Shown piece by piece: positions 1 through 8,614 of a stretch of 41,443 bases of DNA. Position numbers and translations under genes: made by a program. How positions within the stretch are numbered: the stretch's first letter is position 1; every line of letters starts with the position of its first letter. This DNA is from Gammaproteobacteria bacterium (GTDB taxonomy: Bacteria > Pseudomonadota > Gammaproteobacteria > DSM-16500): positions 1 through 41,443 of the forward strand of contig JANWKO010000003.1 in assembly GCA_025451335.1 (NCBI GenBank), read 5' to 3'. The notes beneath the pieces are model-generated. The model ran no database searches and was not told where the DNA came from. It saw nothing but the letters and a program-made list of their open reading frames with translations.

Positions 1-274
1 AAATTCCTTTCGAATCGATTTTATTAGGTTTCAACAATATTTCGCTTAATTTTTTAATAATATCCGATTCACTTTTCAGAATTAAAAATCGCAAGCTGAT
101 ACGCTCAATATCTGTAATATTGCAAGTACTATAGCCAAATAGTAACTCGAGAAATTCTGCTGAAAACTGTGATTTATGGGACATTTGATCAACGATAAAT
201 TGCTTCAAAACTTTCAATTCTGGCTGATCTTGCTTAGGACGTTGCGACAAATAATCTAATAATAATTTCTGCAT
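1..274 (-). CDS. Hypothetical protein, partial (runs off the left edge)
   Basis: An open frame begins at an ATG at 274 and continues without a stop to the window edge, about 91 codons. The visible residues begin MQKLLLDYLSQRPKQ and look helical and charged, with no recognised domain. No Shine-Dalgarno sequence precedes the ATG. The same frame stays open upstream to about 358, inside the end of the WD40 gene. The segment may therefore be the frameshifted C-terminal part of that gene rather than a separate gene. Its function is unknown. Confidence 0.45.
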   Translation of the reverse strand, partial: MQKLLLDYLSQRPKQDQPELKVLKQFIVDQMSHKSQFSAEFLELLFGYSTCNITDIERISLRFLILKSESDIIKKLSEILLKPNKIDSKGI

Positions 275-300
275 ATCAGTCGTTCGCGTAGATAATATTC

Positions 301-1671
301 TCAAATCTCGATTCTTGTTGATAATTTTAGACGTTTTGAATTCATTTTTTGATCTGATTTATCTTCCCGCATTCGGGAAAATTTATTTTTAAATTTAAAA
401 AAAAGATTGGGAGGATAGCTAGCATAATTACCCATGATTTCCTTCAATTCTTTTGTTATGGAGCAAGGTAATTCATCATCTAGAATTTTTTTATATTTTT
501 TAAAATAATCGAATTCATAAAAATGTAATTCGCCCTTTTCTGCCAATACAAAAAGTCCATTTGCAAGAGTAATTAATTTGCTTTCATTATAGCGACTCGA
601 ACATTGATCGATTTTTTCTTTCGCTCCTGTTTTAATATCAAATGCATTCATGTCGACATTACCAGGACCTTTAAATACCGTTGTCACGAGTTGCCCACTT
701 GGCAAGACATCAAAAGATTGTACAAAACCGTCAAGATTTTCTTTCCAAACCAATTTCTTGTTAACCGTATCAAAAACACAGATGTAATGTTCTTTTTCTA
801 TGGAGGATAACACCATATAAGAATGATTCAAAAATATAGCAACGCATCCATTCTCAAGTAATAATAACTGAATCCCTTGCATATCTTTTATGGGGATGGC
901 TTCCGAATCTATTTTATATGGGCCATTAATTATTTTCCCTTCGTTATTTAAAATATAAATTTTATTATCGCAAACAATAAACAACTGATTATTTGGCAAC
1001 ACTAAAAAAGCGCATTCTTCAAAATCAGTTATCGGGCATGTAATACTTTTGATAAGATTCCATGTATGGATATTCCAGACTTTAAACTCATCTGAAGAAT
1101 CATCCAAGGTAATTAACGTATCATTTTCTCCTTCTGTCATTTTGAAACTAAGGCAAGGAACAACAAATGAAGAAATTTGCGCATTTTCGTTAGCGAAATC
1201 CCATATTGAAACTCTGTTCCAACGATTGACGCAAACAAACTTACCTTTGGACAATACTTTAAAAAAAGTTCCCTCTGCTCTTAAGCCTTCGCAACGAAAT
1301 TTTTTAATGAGTTGATAAGATTCCATATCCCAAAGTACAAGATAATCATCTATTGCAACGATTAAGTTGCCATTCGGCAAAACCATTAATTGATGTACTT
1401 TATCGTTACCAGGAAGAGTTACTATTAGTTTTTTTGTGACAGTATCCCAAATTTTTATTTCACTTGTTTTTGTTTGGACGTCCGTTTCAGGATCACACTG
1501 AGAACAAACACTACAAGTTAATAATCGATTGCTTGATAATTCTTTTAATATAATATCATCTAAACTGTAGTTAAAATCGAAAGCTTCATAGCGATAGGCT
1601 TTGACAGATTGTTTTAGATGATTTTCTAAGTGAAAAGAATCAGATTTGGGTATTACTTCTTTGGAAAACAT
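301..1671 (-). CDS. WD40-like beta-propeller protein
   Basis: The 456-residue product contains at least four degenerate WD40 blades, each with the typical (I/V)WD/WN ending: IKIWDTVTKKLI, LVLWDMESYQLI, VSIWDFANENAQ and FKVWNIHTWNLI. Between them lie repeated 'VLPNGNLIVAIDD'-type strands, so most of the protein should fold as one propeller used for protein binding. The last 50 or so residues are basic and probably lie outside the propeller. There is no signal peptide or membrane segment. WD40 propellers of this kind are uncommon in free-living bacteria and recur in host-associated ones, so a role in contacting host proteins is possible but unproven. The reading frame may be broken at its 3' end, where a second frame overlaps it by nearly 60 bases. 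Confidence 0.75.
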   Translation of the reverse strand: MFSKEVIPKSDSFHLENHLKQSVKAYRYEAFDFNYSLDDIILKELSSNRLLTCSVCSQCDPETDVQTKTSEIKIWDTVTKKLIVTLPGNDKVHQLMVLPNGNLIVAIDDYLVLWDMESYQLIKKFRCEGLRAEGTFFKVLSKGKFVCVNRWNRVSIWDFANENAQISSFVVPCLSFKMTEGENDTLITLDDSSDEFKVWNIHTWNLIKSITCPITDFEECAFLVLPNNQLFIVCDNKIYILNNEGKIINGPYKIDSEAIPIKDMQGIQLLLLENGCVAIFLNHSYMVLSSIEKEHYICVFDTVNKKLVWKENLDGFVQSFDVLPSGQLVTTVFKGPGNVDMNAFDIKTGAKEKIDQCSSRYNESKLITLANGLFVLAEKGELHFYEFDYFKKYKKILDDELPCSITKELKEIMGNYASYPPNLFFKFKNKFSRMREDKSDQKMNSKRLKLSTRIEI

Positions 1672-1765
1672 ATTTTGTTTTTGCCCATTCTTTCGAATAG
1701 GTTATTTTTATTAGAAGATTAGCACATTGTATAGAGTGAGATTCTATTGTCAATAAACAAAAATA

Positions 1766-1804
1766 AACCAAGGTTTCCTAGCTATGCTGCTAGAAACCTG
1801 GGTT
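1766..1804 (-). terminator. Intrinsic terminator hairpin after the 1827-2360 gene
   Basis: Arms 1766-1782 and 1789-1804 pair over about 15 base pairs, with one bulged C and one mismatch, around a 6-base loop. Read on the minus strand, the hairpin is followed by a T-rich run (TTTATTTTTG). It ends the small gene to its right before the WD40 gene begins. Confidence 0.75.
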
Positions 1805-1826
1805 AACTCATTATTTCAATTGTGCT

Positions 1827-2360
1827 CTAAGGACTAAAAGATTTTCCTAAAGCTGGCGATGGATTTAAACTATCTGTTTTATGGACTCTAGGTAAACTCA
1901 TCTGCATAAGAAAGTGATCTGTTGCTGCATGGGCTTGGGCCAAATCATTTTTAATCAGAAATTTGGTCGTCTCTGACAGAATCTTTGCTAAAGGACTTTT
2001 TAACAATTCTTCTTTTAAAAAGATATTAGTACCAATGCAATCAAGTATAAATTCTTCTGCTTTTAATCCATGACTGGATAAGCATTTTATAAATTCCTGA
2101 TCCTTACTCCACTTCAAGAGCAAGTTCCATTTTTGCTCTGAAGAAAGCCTTGTCTTAAAAAGACGAAGGGCGGTTTTATCAATTAAGCCGTGCAATCCTT
2201 TTTCAAACCCCTCTCTTAAGGGATCAGATAATTTTTTCTCTCGCTCTGCTGGACTTCCAGACAATACCATTTGCGTAATTGATCTTCCTGTTTCTTTTCG
2301 ATATTTTTCAACCTTTGCTTTAAGACTTTCTGTACGGTTAGGCGTTTCTCTAAATGACAT
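1827..2360 (-). CDS. Hypothetical helical protein
   Basis: The protein has 177 residues and starts MSFRETPNRTESL. This ATG at 2360 was chosen over the longer frame (to 2414) because GAGAG lies 8 bases before it. The sequence is soluble and mostly helical, with a basic N-terminus (RTESLKAKVEKYRKETGRS) and a proline/serine-rich tail (SLNPSPALGKSFSP). No domain, signal peptide or membrane segment is recognised. It appears to be a single-gene unit closed by the hairpin at 1766-1804. Function is unknown. Confidence 0.6.
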   Translation of the reverse strand: MSFRETPNRTESLKAKVEKYRKETGRSITQMVLSGSPAEREKKLSDPLREGFEKGLHGLIDKTALRLFKTRLSSEQKWNLLLKWSKDQEFIKCLSSHGLKAEEFILDCIGTNIFLKEELLKSPLAKILSETTKFLIKNDLAQAHAATDHFLMQMSLPRVHKTDSLNPSPALGKSFSP

Positions 2361-2561
2361 ATATAGTTCTCTCAAAATTGTTCGACAAATATAACGGATA
2401 GCTGTATTGTACAAAAATTATCCTTGTTGTGCAATAATTTTTCATGTTTTCTTTTTAAAAATTTCGCCTTTTGGTTTAAACTTCAAAAAAATCAAAAGCT
2501 TATGAAAACAGAACAAATGAAATGTGAGAGATGGTAATAATTATCAGTCAATGATTGATAA

Positions 2562-2583
2562 CCCGCGGACCAGAAGCCGCGGG
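2562..2583 (-). terminator. GC-rich hairpin downstream of gcdH
   Basis: CCCGCGG (2562-2568) and CCGCGGG (2577-2583) form a perfect 7-bp stem around an 8-base loop, 18 bases past the gcdH stop. The U-tail on the minus strand is weak (TTATCAATC), so this is a probable but not ideal terminator for the aconitase-gcdH operon. Confidence 0.5.
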
Positions 2584-2601
2584 AAAATTAATTAAAGTTT
2601 T

Positions 2602-3762
2602 TTATTTAAAAGCCTGCACACCAGTCTGTGCATGCCCCAAAATTAAGGCATGAATATCTGCCGTGCCTTCATAGGTTTTTACCGTTTCCAAGTTCACCAT
2701 GTGACGCATCACATGAAAATCTTCTGTGATACCATTTCCACCGTGCATGTCACGAGATTCACGCGCAACATCTAATGCAACTAAAGTGGAATTGCGTTTT
2801 ATCAGTGAAATCATTGGTGTTGTCACGCGATTCATATCTTTTAAACGACCGACACGCAAACAACCTTGTAATGCGAGTGATATATTGGTTTGCATATTAG
2901 CTAATTTCATTTGCACTAATTGATTTGCTGCTAGTGGTTTGCCGAATTGGCGACGATCTAATACATATTGTCGTGCAGAGTGCCAACAAAATTCTGCAGC
3001 GCCTAGCGCTCCCCAAGCAATACCATAACGTGCATTATCTAAGCAGCCTAATGGACCTGCTAAACCATCGGCATTCGGCAATTCATTTTCGGCGGGAACA
3101 AAGACATCTTCCATCAAAATTTCACCCGTAATAGAAGCGCGCAAACTCAGTTTGCCATGCATCACAGGTGCTGATAAACCCTTCATGCTTTTTTCTAAAA
3201 TAAAGCCACGAATTCGATTTTTATCATTCTTCGCCCAAACAATAAAAACATCCGCGATGGGAGAATTCGTGATCCATATTTTAGAACCTTTAAGCAAATA
3301 ACCGCCATCAACTGATTTAGCACGTGTTTCCATTCCACCTGGATCAGATCCATGATTTGGTTCGGTTAAACCAAAACAACCAATCCATTCACCACTCGCT
3401 AACTTGGGCAAATATTTTTGTCTTTGTTCTTCATTACCATATTTGTGGATTGCATTCATAGCTAAACTGGATTGCACACTCATTGCAGAACGATATCCAG
3501 AGTCGACTCGTTCAATTTCGCGCGTGACCAACCCATAGGAAACATAATTAATGCCTGCGCAGCCATAACCTTGAATCGTTGCCCCTAAAAAACCTGACGC
3601 ACCCATTTCATACATAATATCGCGATCAAAACTTTCTTCATGAAAAGCTTTTAAAACGCGTGGCTGTAATTTTTCTTGTGCATAAGAACGCGCTGCGTCC
3701 CGTATCATTCTTTCTTCTTCTGTTAACTGCTCATCAAAATAAAATGGATCATCCCATTGCAT
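2602..3762 (-). CDS. gcdH: Glutaryl-CoA dehydrogenase
   Basis: This FAD-dependent acyl-CoA dehydrogenase converts glutaryl-CoA to crotonyl-CoA with loss of CO2, in lysine and tryptophan breakdown. At 386 residues it is full length for the mature enzyme and follows human GCDH closely along its whole length. The substrate-binding segment [14 protein letters not shown] (Arg91) distinguishes GCDH from other acyl-CoA dehydrogenases. The catalytic base is Glu365 in [14 protein letters not shown]. The FAD and domain signatures [14 protein letters not shown] and WITNSP are present, as is [16 protein letters not shown]. The start lies 14 bases inside the aconitase gene, so the two are translationally coupled and co-transcribed. 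Confidence 0.95.
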   Translation of the reverse strand: MQWDDPFYFDEQLTEEERMIRDAARSYAQEKLQPRVLKAFHEESFDRDIMYEMGASGFLGATIQGYGCAGINYVSYGLVTREIERVDSGYRSAMSVQSSLAMNAIHKYGNEEQRQKYLPKLASGEWIGCFGLTEPNHGSDPGGMETRAKSVDGGYLLKGSKIWITNSPIADVFIVWAKNDKNRIRGFILEKSMKGLSAPVMHGKLSLRASITGEILMEDVFVPAENELPNADGLAGPLGCLDNARYGIAWGALGAAEFCWHSARQYVLDRRQFGKPLAANQLVQMKLANMQTNISLALQGCLRVGRLKDMNRVTTPMISLIKRNSTLVALDVARESRDMHGGNGITEDFHVMRHMVNLETVKTYEGTADIHALILGHAQTGVQAFK

Positions 3763-5698
3763 GCTTTTTCACCCAATTAATCAAACCGCCTTCCAATAAG
3801 ACTTCCACTTGACGCGGCGATAACGTATGACGAAGTGGAATCGTGCCGTTAATACCTTCAACTGTTGCTTTTAACTCCTCACAGTCCTTGATTGATTCAG
3901 GTACATTTTTGATAACAATAATGTCTCCCTGATGCAATTTCTCATAATCTTCTGGATAAATAAATGTGAGAGGTAAGATACCGAAATTTACTAAATTTTG
4001 CCAATGAATCCTTGCAAAACTTTTTGCTATCACTAAACGTAATCCTAAATAACGAGGAGCAAGCGCAGCATGTTCACGACTTGAACCCTGACCATAATTT
4101 TCACCAGCAATAATAGCGTGACCGCCATCAGAATGACAGGACTGAGCTCTTTTATGATAAGTTTCATCAATAATGTCAAAAGCAAATTCACTGATTTTTG
4201 GAATATTACTACGAAAAGGTAGAACGCGTGCACCAGCTGGCAATATTTCATCTGTAGAAATATTGTCACCAACCTTTAACATCACAGGCAAATGAAAATC
4301 GTGTTGCAAAGGATGCAGGGGTGGAAGTGACGCAATATTAGGCCCTTTAACTAATTTTATCTTTCTGGCTTCTTCAATTGATAAAGGTGACTCTATGGTA
4401 CCTTTATTTACAATTGCTTTTTTTGGAATTTTAACCTTTGGATAAGGCATATTCATTGTTCTAGGATCAGTAATCTTTCCAGCGAGCGCTGACGCCGTGG
4501 CTGTTTCTGGGCTACACAGATACACACTGTCCTCCATTGTACCCGATCGTCCAGGAAAATTTCTTGGTACTGTGCGCAGACTATTTCGGCCCGTTGCAGG
4601 TGCTTGCCCCATACCAATGCACCCATTACATCCTGCTTGATGAATGCGTGCACCCGCATGAATCAAATCACTAAGCAATCCATTATTTGCCAATTCTTCC
4701 AATTGAGTACGCGAAGTGGGATTAATATCGAATGATACACTATCACTAACAATTTTATCTTTCACCATCATCGCCGAAATTGCAAAATCACGATAGCCAG
4801 GATTTGCGGATGATCCAACATAAGCTTGATATATTTCTTTACCCACCACTTCTTTGACTGGCACAACTTTTCCAGGGCTGGATGGTAGTGCAATAAGCGG
4901 TTCGAGTTCTGATAAATCAATTTCGTCATCAATGTCATAACTTGCATTTTTATCAGCAAGTAATTCTGACCAATCTTGTTCACGACCTTGGCTTTGTAAA
5001 AATTTTAAAGTTTCTTTATCCGATGGAAAAACTGTTGCAGTTGCACCCAATTCAGCACCCATATTAGCAACGACATGACGATCCATTGCAGTCAAATTTT
5101 TTAAACCCGATCCATAATATTCTAAAATACAATTGACCCCACCTTTAACATCATGTCGACGCAACATTTCTAATATGATATCTTTTGCGCTTACCCAATC
5201 TGGCATTTTTCCTTTTAATTTTATTCCAAAAATTTTTGGCATTTTGACATGAAAAGGTTGACCAGCCATGGCTAATGCAACCTCTAACCCGCCCGCGCCC
5301 ATTGCAAGCATGCCTAAACAACCTGCAGCGCAAGTATGGCTATCTGAACCTAGTAGAGTTTTTCCAGGCTTGCCAAAATTTTCCATATGCACAGGATGAC
5401 TGACTCCATTACCAGGTCGGCTATACCAAAGTCCAAACCTTCTTGCCGCACTTTGTAAAAATAAATGATCATCAGCATTTTTATAATCTTCTTGAATAAG
5501 GTTATGATCGACATATTGAGCAGAAAGTTCGGTTTTTACTTGATCAAGTTGCATAGCCTCGAGCTCTAGCATTACGAGAGTTCCTGTGGCATCTTGGCAC
5601 AAGGTTTGGTCAATTTTTAAGCCAATTTCTTTCCCAGGAATCATTTCTCCTTCCACCAGATGCGATTCGATTAATTTCTGAGCAACATTCATGGCCAT
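3749..5698 (-). CDS. Aconitate hydratase, LeuC/LeuD-like single-chain type
   Basis: The protein has 649 residues. Its layout is an isopropylmalate-isomerase-like large domain followed by a swivel domain, which matches the putative aconitase family TIGR01342 rather than the ~900-residue AcnA or AcnB. It should interconvert citrate and isocitrate in the TCA cycle in the cytoplasm. Visible motifs are GSDSHT near residue 118, the cluster pair GCNGCIG (Cys357, Cys360) and the swivel signature [19 protein letters not shown] near 545-565. Where AcnA has GSCTNSS, this protein reads GSSANPG (295-301), so the usual first cluster cysteine is a serine. The ATG at 5698 is preceded by AAGGAG at 8 bases. 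It heads an operon with gcdH. Confidence 0.88.
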   Translation of the reverse strand: MAMNVAQKLIESHLVEGEMIPGKEIGLKIDQTLCQDATGTLVMLELEAMQLDQVKTELSAQYVDHNLIQEDYKNADDHLFLQSAARRFGLWYSRPGNGVSHPVHMENFGKPGKTLLGSDSHTCAAGCLGMLAMGAGGLEVALAMAGQPFHVKMPKIFGIKLKGKMPDWVSAKDIILEMLRRHDVKGGVNCILEYYGSGLKNLTAMDRHVVANMGAELGATATVFPSDKETLKFLQSQGREQDWSELLADKNASYDIDDEIDLSELEPLIALPSSPGKVVPVKEVVGKEIYQAYVGSSANPGYRDFAISAMMVKDKIVSDSVSFDINPTSRTQLEELANNGLLSDLIHAGARIHQAGCNGCIGMGQAPATGRNSLRTVPRNFPGRSGTMEDSVYLCSPETATASALAGKITDPRTMNMPYPKVKIPKKAIVNKGTIESPLSIEEARKIKLVKGPNIASLPPLHPLQHDFHLPVMLKVGDNISTDEILPAGARVLPFRSNIPKISEFAFDIIDETYHKRAQSCHSDGGHAIIAGENYGQGSSREHAALAPRYLGLRLVIAKSFARIHWQNLVNFGILPLTFIYPEDYEKLHQGDIIVIKNVPESIKDCEELKATVEGINGTIPLRHTLSPRQVEVLLEGGLINWVKKHAMG

Positions 5699-5935
5699 GA
5701 GGTCTACTCCTTGTTTGATCTTAATGAGACTATTTTAACTCAAATTAAAATCTAGGATTTATTAACTTTATGTTAGCTGACCTGCAACATAGCTCTAGCA
5801 AATATCCTATTGGAGCGTTTAGATTATAGTTTTACTTATGAATCGTGATAACTAGAAGAGAAAATTGATCGTGACCTTATCGCATAAAAGATGAATCACT
5901 TTTATTGAGAGCAATTTTTTATAACCTTTGATGAA

Positions 5936-5972
5936 AAAAATACGGGATAAGGTTTTCTTATCCCGTATTTTT
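5936..5972. terminator. Strong bidirectional intrinsic terminator
   Basis: A perfect 16-bp stem (5936-5951 with 5957-5972) encloses a 5-base loop. A-rich and T-rich runs flank it on both sides. On the minus strand it ends the histone-like gene, whose stop lies 8 bases away. Confidence 0.9.
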
Positions 5973-5979
5973 AATTTTA

Positions 5980-6201
5980 TTACTTAGCTTTGGCTGGACG
6001 ACCGCGACTCTTACCTTTTTTAGCCGTAGCTAATTTTCTCTTAACTTTGCGCTTTACTTTTCTAACAGCTCTCTTTAAAGCTAATTTTTCTTTAACTTGC
6101 ATCTTCTTAAGCTTATCCATCATCTTCTCTAACTGCTTAGCAGCTTTTTTAACTTTTGCAGAGAGTTTCTTTGTAACATTCGAACTTTTCGATTTCTTCA
6201 T
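5980..6201 (-). CDS. Histone H1-like, lysine-rich DNA-binding protein with an AT-hook core
   Basis: The 73-residue product is extremely basic, with long KKxKxK-type runs throughout. It ends in KGKSRGRPAKAK, which holds the RGRP core of an AT-hook. Residues 8-50 form a likely amphipathic helix rich in Lys, Leu and Met. Such small lysine-rich proteins resemble the histone-like proteins of Coxiella and Chlamydia that compact the nucleoid. The ATG follows AAGGGA at a normal distance, and upstream is a good sigma70-type promoter (6244-6272). It stands alone between its promoter and a strong terminator, consistent with high expression. The chromatin role is inferred from composition. Confidence 0.8.
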   Translation of the reverse strand: MKKSKSSNVTKKLSAKVKKAAKQLEKMMDKLKKMQVKEKLALKRAVRKVKRKVKRKLATAKKGKSRGRPAKAK

Positions 6202-6243
6202 GGCATTCCCTTAATCATGTTGAAAAATGTATTGTGCACAAAA

Positions 6244-6272
6244 AATTTAATTCATGCAAATTTTTTTGTCAA
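6244..6272 (-). promoter_or_regulatory. Sigma70-type promoter of the histone-like gene
   Basis: On the minus strand a perfect TTGACA (6272-6267) is followed 17 bases later by TAAATT (6249-6244). It lies about 45 bases upstream of the start codon at 6201. Confidence 0.65.
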
Positions 6273-6390
6273 TGATTTTGTGATTTCATCTAATTATTTT
6301 TGTGTTCAAAGATATGTTTCATTTAAAAATAAAGAAATCTTATCCCTTGAAAAACATTTTACGAACTTATGTCTCGCGAGAAATTTGTCT

Positions 6391-6678
6391 CTATTCTAAA
6401 AAACTTGTAAACCCTTTATGAAATTTAACTGGCATAAATTCAATAATTTCATAATCAGCAATATTGTTAATAAGAAACGGATCTTGCTCGATAATTTTTT
6501 CCAATTGTTCGCGATCGGTAAGCTGCGAAATGATAATCCCGCCTACTCGAGGATTGCGAGGACCAGAAACAATGAAATAATCATTGTTATACCCTTCTTC
6601 AAGAAAAGAGCGATGAGAAGCTAAATACTCATCTACAACCTCGAGTGGCTGCTTGTAATTAATCATTATTAAAAACAT
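6391..6678 (-). CDS. YciI-like protein
   Basis: The protein has 95 residues and starts MFLIMINYKQPLEVV. The ATG at 6678 was chosen over the longer frame to 6741 because GGAG precedes it and because the YciI domain begins exactly there. The fold is a small ferredoxin-like dimer. The family's conserved features are visible as LASHRSFLEEG (a His for the presumed active site) and the turn DYFIVSGPRNPRVGG. Family members are small cytoplasmic proteins of mostly unknown activity, with some acting as hydrolases on chlorinated aromatics. No operon partner is evident. Confidence 0.8.
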   Translation of the reverse strand: MFLIMINYKQPLEVVDEYLASHRSFLEEGYNNDYFIVSGPRNPRVGGIIISQLTDREQLEKIIEQDPFLINNIADYEIIEFMPVKFHKGFTSFLE

Positions 6679-6796
6679 TATTTTCTCTCCGCGTAATGTT
6701 CCACGATTGGGCAGCCATTTTAACCTCATTGTCATCTTCATACACCAATTATTTTATCTTATTTTGGATGCATTATGTTTGGTTTCATTTCTTTAG

Positions 6797-6831
6797 ATAT
6801 CAAAAGAGTAAATTATCCGATATTTTGATAT
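6797..6831. promoter_or_regulatory. Inverted repeat in the upstream region of the AidB-like gene
   Basis: ATATCAAAA (6797-6805) and TTTTGATAT (6823-6831) form perfect 9-bp arms 17 bases apart, ending about 30 bases before the start codon at 6864. The right arm runs into TATGATATAT, which could serve as a -10 region. It may be an operator, but no regulator can be named. Confidence 0.35.
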
Positions 6832-6863
6832 GATATATGCTAGCTTAATAAAAGGTTAAAATT

Positions 6864-8576
6864 ATGGAAGAAGAAACACAACAAGGGAACAAAAAAGGTC
6901 GCGAAGCTTTAGCTAGCTGGCAAAAAGATATCACTAAAAACATTTACAGCCATGACAAAGATTTTATCCACACCATTCGCTATTATTTTGCCGATGACTT
7001 TGTTCATTTAAACGATGAACTCACCTCATTTGGAGAGCAAGTTCCAACACAACTTGAACCTCTTGTTGCTGAAAATCACGCTGCATGCAACTTACCGCGC
7101 TTGGAAAGATATAATGGAATCGGCGAACATTTTGATCGAATTGTTCATCATCCCTGCTATACACAAGCAGGCGATATTATTTACGGAACTCAGTTACTTA
7201 AAAAAATTTCTACACCTGGAAAATTACTCGAAGGATTCAGCATTTCTTTTCTAGCCTCACAAGCAGGCGAAGCAGGTCATAACTGTCCCATTGCTTGTTC
7301 AGCTGGCATCCTGCGAATTCTAAACAAAATACCTGATTTCCCCAATAAAACATATTATATGGAGAAATTACTTTCACCTTCGTATCAAACTAATTTTACC
7401 GGAGCTCAGTTCTTAACAGAAATTCAAGGCGGGTCTGATGTTGGTTTAAATGCTACTTACGCAAAAAAAGATGAACAAAACAATTGGCGCATATATGGTG
7501 AGAAATGGTTTTGTTCAAATGCAAATGCAGATTTGATTTTCACAACAGCTCGATATGATCAAAATATTTCTGGTACAAAAGGATTGGGATTATTTCTTGT
7601 GCCCGCAATTTGGAATGAGTCTCATAATCTTTATACCCTTAGACGTTTAAAAGACAAGCTTGGCACGCGGTCTTTAGCAACAGCTGAACTTGACTACCAT
7701 GGCGCCTTTGCCATACCCATGGGAGAACTTTCACAAGGATTTTCTTTAACAATGGAAAATGTATTACACTTATCCAGATTAATGAATTCCCTCACCGTAT
7801 TGGCCATGACGAGACGCGCCTATACGATTGCCCGTTCCTATGCGCAACATAGAATTGCATTTTCTCATACAATTATTGACTATCCTTTGGTTAAAGAAAA
7901 TTTAGCACGAATCAAAGCAGAAAATTCTGCTATGCTTGCAGGAATCTTTGCGACAGCGAAAATTCAAGATGATTTAGATTTGGGAAATAATGATGCCAAT
8001 AATAAATTATTAATACGTTTATTGGTTAATTGCCAAAAATATTTATCCGCCAAATGGTCAGTAGAACATATCCATCATTGTTTAGATGTATTAGCTGGAA
8101 ACGGTACGATCGAGACATTTTCATCTATTCCAAGATTATTGAGTGACTGCATTGTTTGTGAAAATTGGGAAGGCACTCACAATACTTTACACATGCAAAT
8201 TTTACGAGATATCCATAAATTCAATATAGATAATTTTTACTTTACTTATATGCGAGATATGCTCAACAAAATAAATGATTTTCCAAATGAAACCAAATTG
8301 ATTGCCACAGAATTGGAATTATTAGAACAACAAATATCAACATTTAAAAAAATTGATATAACATTGCAAAGTTTACAAATACGCATCATTACAGACAAAA
8401 TGGCTATTCTATTTTGTGCTTTGCAACTTTTATTTGAAGCATTAAATCAAATCAAAACTGAAAAAATAACTTCCAAAATGAACTGTTTCCATTATTTCTG
8501 CTTATCGCATTTCAATAATAAAACAATTTCTTATGATGAAAAATATCTGAATTTGATTACAAACATCGTTTCATGA
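6864..8576 (+). CDS. AidB-like acyl-CoA dehydrogenase
   Basis: The 570-residue flavoprotein has the AidB/isovaleryl-CoA dehydrogenase-like arrangement: an extended N-terminal helical region, the acyl-CoA dehydrogenase core and a long helical tail. Recognisable segments are FTGAQFLTEIQGGSDVG (flavin site), WFCSNANADLIFTTAR, LKDKLGTRSLATAEL, and CENWEGTHNTLHMQILRDI carrying the catalytic-position Glu436. The length is close to E. coli AidB (about 540), which is linked to the alkylation response, but relatives also act on branched or long acyl-CoAs. The start follows AAAAGG. The gene is a single unit convergent with the kinase gene, with fewer than 40 bases between their stops. The exact substrate is unknown. 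Confidence 0.8.
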   Translation: MEEETQQGNKKGREALASWQKDITKNIYSHDKDFIHTIRYYFADDFVHLNDELTSFGEQVPTQLEPLVAENHAACNLPRLERYNGIGEHFDRIVHHPCYTQAGDIIYGTQLLKKISTPGKLLEGFSISFLASQAGEAGHNCPIACSAGILRILNKIPDFPNKTYYMEKLLSPSYQTNFTGAQFLTEIQGGSDVGLNATYAKKDEQNNWRIYGEKWFCSNANADLIFTTARYDQNISGTKGLGLFLVPAIWNESHNLYTLRRLKDKLGTRSLATAELDYHGAFAIPMGELSQGFSLTMENVLHLSRLMNSLTVLAMTRRAYTIARSYAQHRIAFSHTIIDYPLVKENLARIKAENSAMLAGIFATAKIQDDLDLGNNDANNKLLIRLLVNCQKYLSAKWSVEHIHHCLDVLAGNGTIETFSSIPRLLSDCIVCENWEGTHNTLHMQILRDIHKFNIDNFYFTYMRDMLNKINDFPNETKLIATELELLEQQISTFKKIDITLQSLQIRIITDKMAILFCALQLLFEALNQIKTEKITSKMNCFHYFCLSHFNNKTISYDEKYLNLITNIVS

Positions 8577-8614
8577 TCTCGCCCCGAACCAGCATAGTAA
8601 AATTGTCACTAGAC

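Noticed and set aside
5990-6214. Plus-strand open frame opposite the histone-like gene
   Set aside because: It is the antisense of a lysine-rich gene, giving a Phe/Leu-rich product by codon complement, with no ribosome site.
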